64,000 nt of DNA from assembly GCA_021613535.1 (NCBI GenBank), contig CP075493.1:7750001-7814000 (forward strand). The letters run 5' to 3'. The position numbers and the translations under genes are program-made. The notes below the pieces were generated by a model, which saw only the letters and a program-made list of their open reading frames with translations, ran no database searches and was not told the origin of the DNA. Shown piece by piece: positions 13,090-26,112 of the stretch. The DNA comes from Adineta vaga (Eukaryota > Rotifera). Position 1 is the first letter of the stretch; each line of letters starts with the position of its first letter.

Positions 13090-14328
13090 ATGTCTTATTC
13101 TGAGAAAAATTATCAAAGACTGGAAACTGAAGTTTCATATGAACATTTACCAACGGATTATTCACAAGTAAATTTAGATTCATCGGTATTACCTTCATCA
13201 ACATCGAATGACTCATCAGAACAAGGTATATCCAATGAGCATGTCGATAAATCATGTTTTTGCTCAACGATCATATTTTCGATCAATTTTATCTCATCGA
13301 TTCTTATTATTAATTTATCTAAATGGTAAAAAAAAACAACCAAAGACACATTTAGAAAATTATTCTATATTCTATTTCTTTTATTCTAATAGGCTTTATG
13401 TTAAACATCATTTTCCAAATTTAACGTTGACAACAATAAATTTTTTTAGTTCATTTTGTCTTCTCTGCATTTGTTTACAAGGAAAAGTTTTTACTTATAA
13501 ACGATTACCAATTATTCGTATGTTACCTGTATCTCTATGTTTTGCTGGTTTTATTGCTTTTGGTAATCTTTCATTACAATACAATACAGTTGGAACGTAT
13601 CAACTTATTAAATTACAAGTAACGCCAAGTATAGTAAAACTAATTATTACAGAATTACATTCGTTTCTGATCAATTCAAAAATCTTTGTTTTCTTTTATA
13701 GCGGTGATGCTTATTAGTTGGTTGTACTTCAAATGTCATTATTCCCTACCGATAGTTCTTTCTTTTGTACCAGTTTTGATTGGAACATTAATCAGTACAT
13801 TTTATGATTTACACATGAATATATTTGGACTGTTCTGTAAGTTGTATTTATTTTCTTTTTGTTTGAATATTTATTCGAATATTTTTAGGTGCTATTACAT
13901 CTGTTGTTTTCACTGCTATGAATCAAATACTTGTTGAATATTATCAAAAAGAATATGATTGTAATTCATTACAATTATTATTTTATCAAGCACCACTCTC
14001 TGGTTTATTATTGTTAGTTGTTATTCCATTTTTTGAACCATTACATAATCTGGAAAATTTTATGAATTCAGATACTATTTCACTTGTCTTACTCTGTGGT
14101 TTAGTGGCATTTTTTGTTAATTTCAGTGTCTTTTGGGTGATTGGAAATCTATCTGCTGTTGCATATAATATGATTGGTCATTCGAAAACTTTGTTAATTA
14201 TCTTTTGTGGTTCTGTTATATTTCATGAACCGTTTAATCAACGACAGATATTTGGTTTAACGTTTACAATGCTTGGTGTTTTGATGTATTCCTATTTTAA
14301 ATATGGTCGAACAGTAACAAAATAATCT
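13090..14328 (+). CDS. SLC35E3: Solute carrier family 35 member E3-like transporter
   Basis: A multi-pass membrane protein of the drug/metabolite (triose-phosphate, nucleotide-sugar) transporter superfamily. A polar N-terminus of about 55 residues is followed by about ten hydrophobic helices. Diagnostic blocks match SLC35E3: NLSKWLYVKHHFPNLTL, CFAGFIAFGNLSLQYNTVGTYQL, FVPVLIGTLISTFYDL, LLFYQAPLSGLLLLVVIPFFEP and FWVIGNLSAVAYNMIGHSKT. Introns are about 13326-13392, 13629-13701 and about 13838-13889; the middle one uses a GTATAG donor chosen because it restores VTPTVMLISW. Substrate is not known for this subfamily. Start ATG at 13090 is the first in frame. AATAAA at 14368 is the likely polyadenylation signal. 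Confidence 0.9.
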
Positions 14329-14367
14329 TATGAATATATAGATTTGTATTATTTTCACGTGTTGTAA

Positions 14368-14373
14368 AATAAA
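14368..14373 (+). terminator. Polyadenylation signal of the SLC35E3-like gene
   Basis: AATAAA about 40 nt after the stop codon. Confidence 0.55.
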
Positions 14374-14656
14374 ATCCATCAATCTGAATAGTGTTTTTTT
14401 ACTGAGAAACCTTTTTGATCATATTATTTCTTGAATTCAGACTAATTATTACTTGAAATAGATAGAATCTTTTAATAATAAAAGATTTTCTATCATGGTG
14501 TGTTAATAGTTAGTCAAAAATAGTGCATATTATTGAAATGATGAATAGATTAGTGGACATTCATTCATTCGATCAATAGAGTTCATAGAATATGCATAAG
14601 CGATTAAAAATCTACAGGTATTAATGTACCAATTGCGTGTGTCGATTTTCGAAGAG

Positions 14657-14665
14657 TATATAAAA
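14657..14665 (+). promoter_or_regulatory. TATA box of the cysteine-rich peptide gene
   Basis: TATATAAAA lies 49 nt before the ATG at 14714, giving a predicted transcription start near 14690 and a short 5' UTR. No acceptor-like tract lies close to the ATG, unlike many other genes in the window. Confidence 0.6.
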
Positions 14666-14713
14666 CCTTTGAATAGTTAACGTAGTGCATTCGATTTCGC
14701 AAAGCGACATTCA

Positions 14714-15019
14714 ATGATGAAGAACAGTTTAGTCTTACTTCTGGCAACAATGATTATGGCTGCTATGTTCCTTCGAACGACTGGTAAATAGTTATTTCGA
14801 ATTATGTTTCTATCTAATGGATTTCGTTTTCAAAAAGGCTTTTCAATCGACATTACGGATGAAGAAGATGATTTTCGTTCGGCTCTTTCTCATGCAAAAC
14901 GATTTACGTGCAATGATATTACTGGAGATTTTCTCTGTGCTGGATGGCCAGGTTCATGGCGATGTCAATGTGGTGCAGCATGTTACAATAAAGTCTGTAC
15001 ATGCAAACGATGTATTTAA
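14714..15019 (+). CDS. Small secreted eight-cysteine peptide, defensin-like antimicrobial candidate
   Basis: Two exons (14714-14783 and 14838-15019) encode 83 residues. The first 24 residues are a clear signal peptide (KNSLVLLLATMIMAAMFL). An acidic propeptide follows (DITDEEDD ... SHAK) and ends in a dibasic KR, after which a mature peptide of about 39 residues starts with FTCNDITGD. The mature part carries eight cysteines, ending CQCGAACYNKVCTCKRC, and is cationic at its end. An acidic pro-region, KR cleavage and a compact cationic cysteine-rich core are the layout of invertebrate defensins and related peptides. I cannot place it in a named family; two extra cysteines separate it from six-cysteine arthropod defensins. 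AATAAA at 15151 is the likely polyadenylation signal. Confidence 0.75.
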
Positions 15020-15414
15020 AATGCATTATATTTTGATCTAATCAAAAAAAGACATTACTAATCTATATGTGAAGATACTAAGAAGCAACATGAGTAGATT
15101 TACTTTAGAAATTTTCATATAATATATCATGTTAATCTGTTTTCAGATTAAATAAATTTCATAATAATGTCTACATATATATATGTATATGCTCATTGAT
15201 AGTTTTATTGAATTTAATGTAAGAATTATATATCTAAGTAAGTTAAGTAGATAGCATGCAAAACGAAGGTAAATCTCTAGGGGTATATAAGAAGGTAGAA
15301 AACGATGAACATTGATAGAAATAACAAAATAAAAGACGATAGCAAGAAAGAAAGAAATGAAGGTTGATGTAATAAATTCTTAGTTCAATTCTGTGTATAT
15401 ACAGTTCTCTGTTT
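15020..15414. other. Intergenic region between convergent genes
   Basis: Holds the 3' UTRs of the cysteine-rich peptide (AATAAA at 15151-15156) and of the apolipophorin-like gene on the other strand. A short AT tract lies at 15174-15190. Nothing else seen. Confidence 0.55.
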
Positions 15415-18400
15415 CTATATTGCTTGATTGAGTGCTTCATTGGCTTGAGCGATTAATCGTCGTCGATCAAGTCCCTTTTTTAAACCATTGCGAACAAAAT
15501 TTTCGCAAAATGATTTTTTATCCTAATAGAAATTTTTTTGAATTGAAATAAGTAAAATATAGAAATCTCTTGCAACTTACTTCACTAGCATGAGCACATT
15601 CAAGAATAACTGAATTATCTTGTGATGGTTGAGACTGTCCTGTACCACGACATTCACGTACAGACCAACGCTTAGCATCATGTTGTTTGCTACCACTATG
15701 ATCACGTACATCGCCCAATGCACCTTCAACATAACCACCTAGAAAGAAAATAAAATTTAAAAAAAAACGCGATTTTCATTGTTTTTCTTCATTGAACTCA
15801 CCATAATGCATTGGCATATTAACAGTATAATAATTTCCATGATTGCACATTTTAACACGAGTAGTATTTGAACATTCATATTCTTTGATTTCAACTTGAT
15901 TGGGAATTAATGAATAAACTTTACCATTAATGAATCGAAATGAAAATTGAAGATTAACAAAATCATGAACTAAAAGATGATCACATGTTGGATCCAAAAA
16001 TAGATTATCACCATGAAAATCAAGTGCATCTCCTGTTTCAGTAATGATTGCATGAAATTCAGGTGTAAGTGATGGATTACGTTTGAAGAGACGTTTGGCA
16101 AGTGTACGCAATGCTCTGAAGTAATTTTGTGATGTTTCAGTACGTGATTCCATATGATTGACTAAGACGGAACGTATTGTATCAAATGCTTGATCACGAT
16201 TACGAAGAAGACTACCAAGTGCAAGCATACTTTCACTGGTGCCAGCATATCGACCTGGTTGACGACCAATGGGAAATAATAATTCGAAATTTGTATTATT
16301 AATATAAGCCTAAAATCAAACAAAAACATGAAAAGAAATTAGAATACATTCTCATATATATTTATTTGCCTTTGGAATATGTCGAATAGCATTTCGTACA
16401 CGTTCTCGGATAGCTTCTTGTCGTTTAGTAATACGTAACGATAATTTTTGAATGTTACTACCAATTAATTTTGATGAATCACGTATTTTGTTAATTGATT
16501 TGGTTACTTCAGCATCGGCAGCAGTAGCAAATGCAGCTGAATCAATATCAGCAATTAATGTTCGAAACCATTTATTTTCTTCACCTTTACTTCCGTCATC
16601 GATAGCTTTGAATATACTTTTCCATTGTTCACTATTTTGTCGGGCGATTCTTTCATATCCTGCAACTAATTTACTAACATAGTCAGTGATACGCTTATCA
16701 ATAGCTGATTGATCAACTTTGGGTAAGAAACGATCGAGAAGTTGATCAGCTCGTTCTAATAAACGTTTAATCAATGCTGCTCGACGTGTTTGTACACGTT
16801 CAGCTAACTCTTTAAGACGATTATCATTTACAATTGTTGCAATACGTTCACGCCAGAATGCTTCACGTTCAACAGCACGTTCACGAAGAAGAACAGATAT
16901 ACGATCAGATGCTTGAGAAAATGTTGGATATTTAGTAAAGAATTCACGTAAACCAAGACGAGCTCTACAAAGAAATGAGATTTGATAGTTTAGAAATTCT
17001 TATTCATGCTCATTGTTTTTTCTCTACAAATCTTTAGCTCTATAGTATGATATTCAAATCTGTTCTTGAGTCAGTTAAATTTTATTCGATAGAACTATAG
17101 CCTGGTAAATACTTTTTATCGTTCAAATTCAGCATACTTTATACGCAGCTATTAATGAATATGTAAATACGTACGTAAATTGACGAAGGAAGCTCTTTTC
17201 TGGTTCATTGCTCCATGCATTGACAATGGTTTTGAATGCTTCATAATCAACATTCAAAACTGATCGTAGACGTTGACGAAAATCGTTTATTAATCCAGCA
17301 AGATTTGTTCGATTCAAATCTTTCATTAAATGACTTTGAACAAAGTTTCGTGTAAAGTTCTATTTGAAAAAAAACCCATACAAATCAATTAAATCATTTT
17401 CAAACTACAAAAGAACAGTTGTTTTATTTTTTCCTTACTCGAAGTTGTTTGCCTCCTTGTGGATTTCGATAACCTAGACTATGGAAGAAGTACATTGAAC
17501 CAACTGGATAACCATAGTTTCGATTCAGTTTCAAATCAGTTGTTAAAGTTTTACCAGCATCAAATGAATGACTAATTTTCGTAATTGAACGATCTTCATT
17601 CCATTTATTTGAAGTTAATTGAACAAAATTAGCATTGACATCATTAATGATACGAATGGAGAAACTTTCTGGTAATTTAGTATGTTCTCCGTGAGTTTTC
17701 CAATGTTGAGTGTTATAAATTGTTACGGGAGCATCACCAATTTGTAATTTGAATGATTTTTTGATTGTATCTAAACCATATAAGCCATTATGAGAACCTA
17801 ATTTATCAATGGCTTGTGAAAGTGATAAAAAGATATGTGAATCAAAAGCAATTTCTACTAATGGTTTTCTTGATGTTGATAATGGTTCATCAATATCATG
17901 TGATGATCGATCTTGATTTCGTAACGATGGTAAGTATCCACGAATACGAGCACGATCAATGGTAATTGCAACAATATTTCGTTGTTGTGGTGATGTTTGT
18001 TTGAGTGTAAGTACCGTAGAATTATCCCATTCAAGTCTAGCAAATTAAACGAAATTAATAGTTCTATATGTATCATATGAATTTTTATCATACTTGAGAT
18101 TTACATTTGAAGGTGAAAATCGAACTTGATATTCATTATTGTTTACTTTAGTACCTTCAACTCGTAAAACTTCTTGTTGTTTTTGTCGAACTGTAACAAT
18201 TGTTGATTGTCCTGGTCGTCGTTTAATATTCCACGATGATACCAATGTATATATAGTCGCATCAACTTCTTTTGTTTGTGGATTACGTACTCCTTCATAG
18301 CCAATACGTTGACCTGGATATTTATTTAAATCAACATATAATTTTGATTTACCAGCTTTACGATCAATATCCATTGTTAATGTTGTTCGTTCTCCTTTAC

Positions 18401-21400
18401 AATTAACAGATACATCATCTGTATCTTGTCGATCAACATCACATTGCAATGTTTTTTCAGCTGCATTATCATTGGAATTCAATGAATATTTCAAAACACC
18501 ATTAAAACTTGTTTGAGTTTTACGTGTTTCATCATACTTAACAGTAATAGGATCTCGTCGTGGTAAATTAGCTTTTAATCGAAGATTCATTGGAGCATTA
18601 TTATGTCGTGGTTGATATGAAACGTCAAGATCAACAGCATCTTCTTTATTACGATTAATATCAAGTTGAGCTGTGTGTGGACCCGATTGTGGATCATGTT
18701 TTAAATCAAGTTTCATTGTACCATCATATGCGACTTGACCAGCTGGATTAGATAATCTTGAGTCAGCTGGTAATTCTAAACGTTGTCGAAGACGTTGTGC
18801 TAATTCATTACTTGCTTTGACATTGAATGTAGTTGTTTGACAGATACCATAGAGAACATTGGATGGATTATTTGCACAACTCTTCGATTCACTTGACCAA
18901 GTAATGACAGATTGACCTTAAAGAGAATAAAAAAACAAATTGTATGAGTTAATTTTGTTGTCTTTACCTTTTCGTTCATAAGTAACATCAATTTTACGTT
19001 GAGATTGTCCTGTAAGTTTATTCAATACTTGTTGATTCATACGAATGTTTGATGCTAATGATTTTTGTCCATTTTTATCAACTAATGTACTTTGTAATTG
19101 AACATTATTCCATTTACCATCTTCTTTTTCTACTGAACCCGAATAACTGAATGAACCTCGATTATTAGCACGATATGATTTGCCTTCAATGGTTGTTTTT
19201 GAACTGAAATCTTCATCGCGTAAACGACCTGTATGTGTATGATCAAATTTCAATTCGATATTATCAGGTACACGAACATCTAGTTTAGCTGTACCAAGAC
19301 CATAACTAACATCAAATGAACCTTTTCGTCCAGCACCACTATTTCCTGCTCGAATAGTAATATCACCTCGATAACAACGAGAATATTTACCACTTGCTGC
19401 ACATTGTTTAGCATCAATATCGGATGTAATCAATTGTTGCCCATCAGTTCTTTCAGTATGACCAGTAAGTGAATTGTCATCAAAACCAATGTCCATTTCA
19501 TATTTATAATCTTCATTATCAGTTGTATTTATAACACCTCGTACAGTGACTTGATGTTGTTTTAATAATGCATAGAGTGCATTTTGAAATTCAGCACCAT
19601 AATATTTTGAACTTGCTGTAAGACTAACTTGACTAACTGATTGTGGATTATATTGAGCAGTTAACTGAGCACCTAAGGCAATATCATTACCAACAGCTAA
19701 CGATTCCGTTGCATGAAGTGTTGTATTAAGTGAACCTTCGGAGTGGAAATAGAAGCTAATTGGAGTAATTTTCTATATACAAAATGAAAATAAAAAGTAA
19801 GATTAGATCGATAATATCGAGAAAAAAAATATATGAATATGATTTACTTACGGGTGATGCAAGTTTGAAAGTAACTTGAGCATCGACTGTTTGATCGTCA
19901 TCTTCATGAAACATTGGTAAATTATAATAAGCTTGAAATGCAGTTAAATTTGATAATGGTGTACCGAATTCAAGATGAATACCAAATTCTTGTGGCCATT
20001 TCATTTTACCAATACGATTTTCTCGATCAATTGTTAATTCTCCAATAATGCTCAATGGATTTCCGGATAATTGTGGACTTTCTAATGATAAAGCAACTTT
20101 TCGTGTTTTATTCGAAAAGATATAACCAATTGAATGTTTATGTAAAACATCTGTGTTACGTTTAAAAACACCTAATGAATGTAATGTTGACCAACGATGT
20201 ACATCAATTTTTGATAAACCATATAAACTATCTCCATTTGAACGTAAATATTCAATTTCATTATCTAAATGAACAGCCGGTGGTGAATTGTCTTCAAAAC
20301 GATCAATATTCAGTTGACCATAATGAGCAAAAACTGGTTTAGCAATAAATTGAGATCCAACATGACTTATACGTCCATTGATTCGTGATCTTTCAAGAAC
20401 TAAATCATGAGTAATATAAGGTAGATTTTTTAAGAATGGTATTGCAATTATTGCATGTGTGGTCAAAGAACCATCACCGGTTTGATTACGATCAAGTACA
20501 AAATTAAGATTAATTTCTTTTAGCTCATTATTAACACGAAAAGCAAGTGAATTGAATGTTTCTATGAATCCATCTTGTTTCGTAACATTGCCGTTAAGAT
20601 CAATAAATTTAAGTTTCTCATGTTTAGGTGCATTGATAGTAATATTATATGCACCAATAACTGATTGCGAAGATTCTTTTTTAGGTTGTCGATCAAAACG
20701 AACGTTTAAATCAAGTTTTACATCATTACGTTCGGGGACAATATTTGTATCGATATCCCAATGAGTTTTTAATGAACGTGATCGTGTACAAATAGCAAAA
20801 TTACCTGTAGCTGTAGCTTTCTTTTGTTTATTATCCCATTGTAATTCGGATCGACTTGTACCCGAATATAAATGACCATCAGTAACTCGATCGACTTGAC
20901 TATTATATGTAAATACTGCTGAACGTTGACGACGACGAAGATCATATTGAAATTTATAAGTAACTTTGTTAAGTAATTCAAAATCAAGATCAGATAAAAC
21001 ATCGAATGCAAATGGACGTGGAATATCAGGTAGTAATCGATCACTATCAGCTACAATATGAATCTTATTGGCGATATCAAGTGTTGGTGGATGCGTTTCA
21101 GGACCTGAAAATAACAGAAAAGAATTATACAGGTGTTTTGTTTTTCTCAATAAATAATATAGAAATAAATCGAACCTTTTTTGGATGCTTCTGCACTGCG
21201 ACGATGTCGATGATCAATAAGAAAACCGAAAACATTTGATTTTGTTTTCACTTGAATTTTTAGATTTGCTTCTGGAGAAATTAATCGTCGTGCTTGATTA
21301 GTTGATCGAATAGAACGTCGAACATAATCTAATTCAATTTTTTCATCAACTGGTGGACTTCGTGTTAAAATAAGAAAAGCCAAGCTACTATGAAGGGATG

Positions 21401-24400
21401 CATTGGCTAAATCAGTTGTTCGAGCGAAATCTGTTTTGAAATCAAAAACTTTTGTTGCTTCAGTTCGAGCTGGTGTTTTTAATGACATATGTGAAACAAT
21501 ATTATAACTGTTTTCATTGGCTCCACGATTATTTCTACGTTCATAGAAGAAGTCATAGCCATTTGATGATGCACCTCGATTTAATTTCATTGAACGATTT
21601 AATTCAATACGAGTACGAGCATCATTTCTTTCTACATGAGCTTTGCCACTGTATGAGAGATCACCAAGATTCATGTTGCCGTCAATATGCAAAAGTTGCG
21701 ATTCTGGTTTATATATATCACCACGAACTAAATAGAAAAAAGAAGGTTTACCTCATAGAACGAATGAAACTAATTAGTTCGCACTTACAATTAATTTTAA
21801 ATGATTTAGTTTTATCAGGTGTTGATACACTAATATCAGCTGTAAGACCTTGTCCACGATTTGGTAATATATTAGTTGTTAATACTAAAACTTCTTTACG
21901 AGTAGTAATATCAACAAGTCTAGTTTCTAATTTAAATTCATTATCATTCACAATCAATGTTCCTGTTGTTGTCATCACTTCTTTATTATCATTAGAATAA
22001 ACAGTACCAGTAAATCGATTACCATTTTGTGTACCTAATATCAATTGAATTTAAATTATAAAAACTACGAAAAACATCATTGCTATATTACCTTTAACAT
22101 TGAAAGATTTCATTCCAGTTAAAACTTTAACATCGAAATTATTGCCATTTCGTGTTGCAGAAATACCTAAGCCTGAAAGAAGAAAAACGCTTTTCGTATT
22201 ACATGGAACATATTTGTTGGAAAATACCAGGATAAGTTCCAGTTGTACCGACTTTTTCAACAGCAACTTCATATTGAGGAGCATCTTGTGCATTGTAACG
22301 CCAACCAATACGCCATTTTTTAATCGATGGATCTTTGGTAATAGTTACCTATTCAACAAAACTGTATAATAATTTTCACAATCTAATGTCGAAAACTTAC
22401 GGTCATTGGATATGATGGTCGACTGCCAATTTGAATAGAAATGGATTAAGTTCTAAACATGCTCGAATACCTAATCCACGATAGACAAGACCTGGTGTAC
22501 ATGATGGTTCAACTGAAGTTGTCTTTGGATTTGGAACTACACTAAGACCTTTCGATGTACGTAATGCATATTGAAATCTAAAAGAAATGAAAATATATAT
22601 GAAACAAAAGAACGGAACTAAAAACTAGAAAGTATTACTCAGTTGCTAAAGCTGTTGATTGAGAATTGAGAAGATTAAATTCTCGGATACGTCCTTGATT
22701 ATTAGCTTCAGCTTTATATTCAAATGGTATATTTGATAAAACACCAATTTCAATTGTTTCACCAATACTAACAATTGGTGATGTAATTTCACGTTGAAGT
22801 GTCAATGAAAAACTCAATCTAAAATGTAATATAATAAATTATTATGTTAAAATTAAAAAAAAAATAGCATACGCTGATCGACTGGTAATTGAAAATAATC
22901 CGATTCCTGCACTATCCTGAGTATTCTTTAATTCTGTTGATAAATCAGCAAGTATACCAATTTGAGCTCCTCGGTATAATGTTAAACCATTGGCAGCTGC
23001 TGAAGCAGCACCAATTTCCAATGGAATACGAAAGATTGGATTTTTGTCCTTTAATTCATTTAATCGTCCTAAGATTTGATTGCGAACAAATGTACGAATG
23101 TTGGAACGAAGCAAATCTTGTACTTTATTAGTAACATCTCGTGAACGAACATCAGCACCGAATAGTTTCAAATAAAGATGAACAGATGGATCAGGATCTT
23201 CTTCTTTCTGATCAAATTGCTACGAAAGAAAGAAAAAGATCATAGTTGTTCTATTGAAGATAGATAGGAAGCATTCGACTTACATCTTGTAATCGTTTAA
23301 CACCAGGAGGTAATGCACTTTTAAGACGTTCTTTTTCTTCTTCACTAACAACTTTACCGTTATTCAATGGATCTAAACGTATGAAATAATCAGCAAAGTT
23401 CCAATCGAGATTTTCACTGATTAATGCTGCATGAATCCATGGTAGAAGAAGAGTTTCACGACGAATACCATCAAATGCTAATTGAAAACCAATAAATGAT
23501 GGAACAACACGATCATTTTCAAAGACAAAGCAAAAATGAAGAACAGCTCGATAATTTTTACGAAGTGGTAATTCAATTTGAATTTGTCGAGAAGAAATTG
23601 TTGCTTGTTGAGCATATTGTTTCTTATTGGTATTGTGTGCACGAAGACGAGCAGCAAGACCACGTAATGGACAAAGACGATCAAGTGAGGAATATTTTAA
23701 TACTGACCAAATGAAACCATTGACCTATATTAAATGTATCGAATGCAAATAATATGATGTCAAAGTTAAATTACCTGATTGAGTGGTTCATTGAGAAGAT
23801 CTCCAAGTGCTTTTTCTAATGCATCACCTAATGATGAATCAGCTTCTTCGGGATTGTAGATAAATGATGTAAATAAAGCTTCAAATGCCCATACTCGTAC
23901 AGCATTTTTATTGGCTTTATTTTGAAGTTTTCTTAATAAAATATTTTGAAGATCACGTCGAATTCGTAATTCATCATTATCTTCAATATTATCATCACAG
24001 ATATGACGAATAGCATTCAAAGCATGATATTGAACTTCTAATGATCCTTGATCATCAGCAGCTAATCGTCGTACATTATCATCATATAAACCTAATTGTG
24101 CATAAGCTGATAAAACAGCTGTAGTCACATTGTTTTCATTTTTTGATGGATTAGTTAAAAATCTTGAAATAGATCGTTGAAATTCTTTGATTTTCTAAAG
24201 AAAATTCATTGAAAACTAACGAATATAGGTGAAAAAATGAACATACCAATTGAGCATCTTTATTGTTCTCCTCTCGAGCTTTGTACTTTTTAAGAATTGT
24301 TGCAGCAAGACCAACAAATTCTGGTACTTGTTGAGAATTTAATCGACGTGCACCTTGAACAACTTGATCGACTAATTCACTTGATGGTTTATCCAAATAG

Positions 24401-26112
24401 AAGACAGACATTGGATGAGCAAATTTCAAAGTCTGAAGATCAAGATTAAGCAATGAAGCACTTGGATCATGTGCATAGATCGTATTGAGCAATGTTGGTA
24501 CTAAATGTCTAAGAAAAACACAAGCATAAATCATTCAAGATATAATGTTTTTGACTTCGAAAATAAAGAGCTGAGTTTTATACTTGAGTCCTGCATTGGT
24601 TTTGAATGCTTCAATATTTTGACGATCCATTCGTCGTAATTCATTGGTTACTTGGACGAAACGTGCAGCAGCAAATTGATTCCAATCTTGTGTTTTGAAA
24701 AGTGCTTGAATTTTTGATGCTAATGATGAAACAGCTTCATTGGATTTATCGAACGATGCTGTTGGAACAAATTGTAATGTTTGTCGAAGAGGATTTCGGA
24801 GTTGACCTATAGAAGAACATGAAAATAAACATAGAAAAGAAAACACGTTTCGTATAAAACTAACATCCATCGACTTGTGCAGCTACATTTGGTTGTAATG
24901 TTAAATCTTGTGTAATTGAAACGAGTTTAGTTGAAATCTCTTCTTCATCATCATCTTTATCATTGAAATCAATTTCATCTTCTTCTGAACTGTCATCATC
25001 ATCACTACGAATTTGTTCATCCTGATCACTATTTTTTTGATTCGTAGATTTTTTTGATGGTTTTCGATCTTCTTCTGAATCAATTTCAAATGTTTTACAT
25101 CGAACACGTTGAATTTTCTTATCACGAATATCAGTTCGACAAGCATAACGTGTTTTAGCTGCAAAAACATCTTCCATCTAAAAAATAAATTGACTTTTTT
25201 CTCTAGGAAAATATGACACCTGTAGAAGACTTACTAAAGGTCCAAGAAGTGAAGTTAAAACAGGACTTGAACTTAAATGTAATTTATCTCTTGAACAAGT
25301 TGATAGATCTTTATTCTTATTGATTTGTGTAACTGCACCTCTTTGTGAATATTTATATCGAGTTGTACAAACACCAAGTACATCTTCTTCTCGTACCTTA
25401 AAATTCATATTACAATTTATCGTAGCTGTACATCAAGTAAAACTTACAATGTTTTCTTTATCATCAGGTACAGGTGAATAAACTTGAAGTGCACTAAGAA
25501 CACCTTTGATAAAGTTAACATGATCAACTTTAGCTGATGAATCAGCTTCAACAGCAACAACAAAACCATCAATCCAACGAAAACGAGCACAAAGACTTTC
25601 AAGTTCTTTTTGAGCACTTGCAGTTGATGTAACAGGTGTTTCATCTTCATCTTTGGTTTCCGTAATTTTGATATTTCGAAGCTAAAATAATGAATTGATT
25701 TTTTAGAAACTTTCTAGTATAAAGTAGAATTCAAAATAGTACTTACTTGAACAGCATAGTTACAATCGCCTAAACTTCTAATGTGTACATCGGCTGTTAT
25801 TTGATTTTTTAAATCAAATTGAGCATTGGCAACAGAGAGTTTAACTTCTGTTTTATACTTATAAACTAATGAGCTTTGACCAGGTGCAATAAGTTGAGCT
25901 TTATAAGTGAAAAAGAATATATTTCACGAAATATAGATGTATTCACTTACCCGATGTACAAATAGGATCAGATTTACTTGATGACAATGGTGCAGCTGCA
26001 GCTCGGCAAACTATATAAGCATATTGGAAATAGATTTGGTTGATTAAAAAGAAAATTTTCTCTTACCAAGCACTAAGATTAGTGTATAGAAGAAATTCGA
26101 CGATGCCATCAT
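15415..26112 (-). CDS. Large lipid transfer protein, apolipophorin-like
   Basis: A single gene of about 25 introns and roughly 3,050 residues. It starts MMASSNFFYTLILVL, a signal peptide. The N-terminal half is the vitellogenin-type lipid transport module (SLVYKYKTEVKLSV, VLSALQVYSP, CSRDKLHLSSSPVLTSLLGPL, a helical part with LGLYDDNVRRLAADDQ and VQYHALNAIRHICDDN, then PLRKNYRAVLHFCFVF). The middle is long beta-rich sequence as in apoB/apolipophorin. The C-terminus has a von Willebrand D-like domain (DALDFHGDNLFLDPTCDHLL ... YECSNTTRVKMC ... EGALGDVRDHSG) and a cysteine-containing tail ending ALNQAI. Length and layout fit apolipophorin II/I better than vitellogenin. A dibasic-rich RHRR site at 21198-21209 could be a furin site. 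An acidic insert lies at about 24935-25060. It would carry lipids in the body cavity fluid. Exact exon borders were not all verified. Confidence 0.85.
21198..21209 (-). other. Putative furin cleavage site (RHRR) in the apolipophorin-like protein
   Basis: IDHRHRRSAEASKKG contains the R-X-R-R consensus for proprotein convertases, placed just before an exon end at around residue 1,340. Insect apolipophorin precursors are cut by furin into two chains at about residue 700, so the position here differs. Confidence 0.5.

Noticed and set aside
20552-22369. Several plus-strand open frames inside the apolipophorin-like gene
   Set aside because: They are antisense shadows of a long coding region whose own frame matches a lipid transfer protein.
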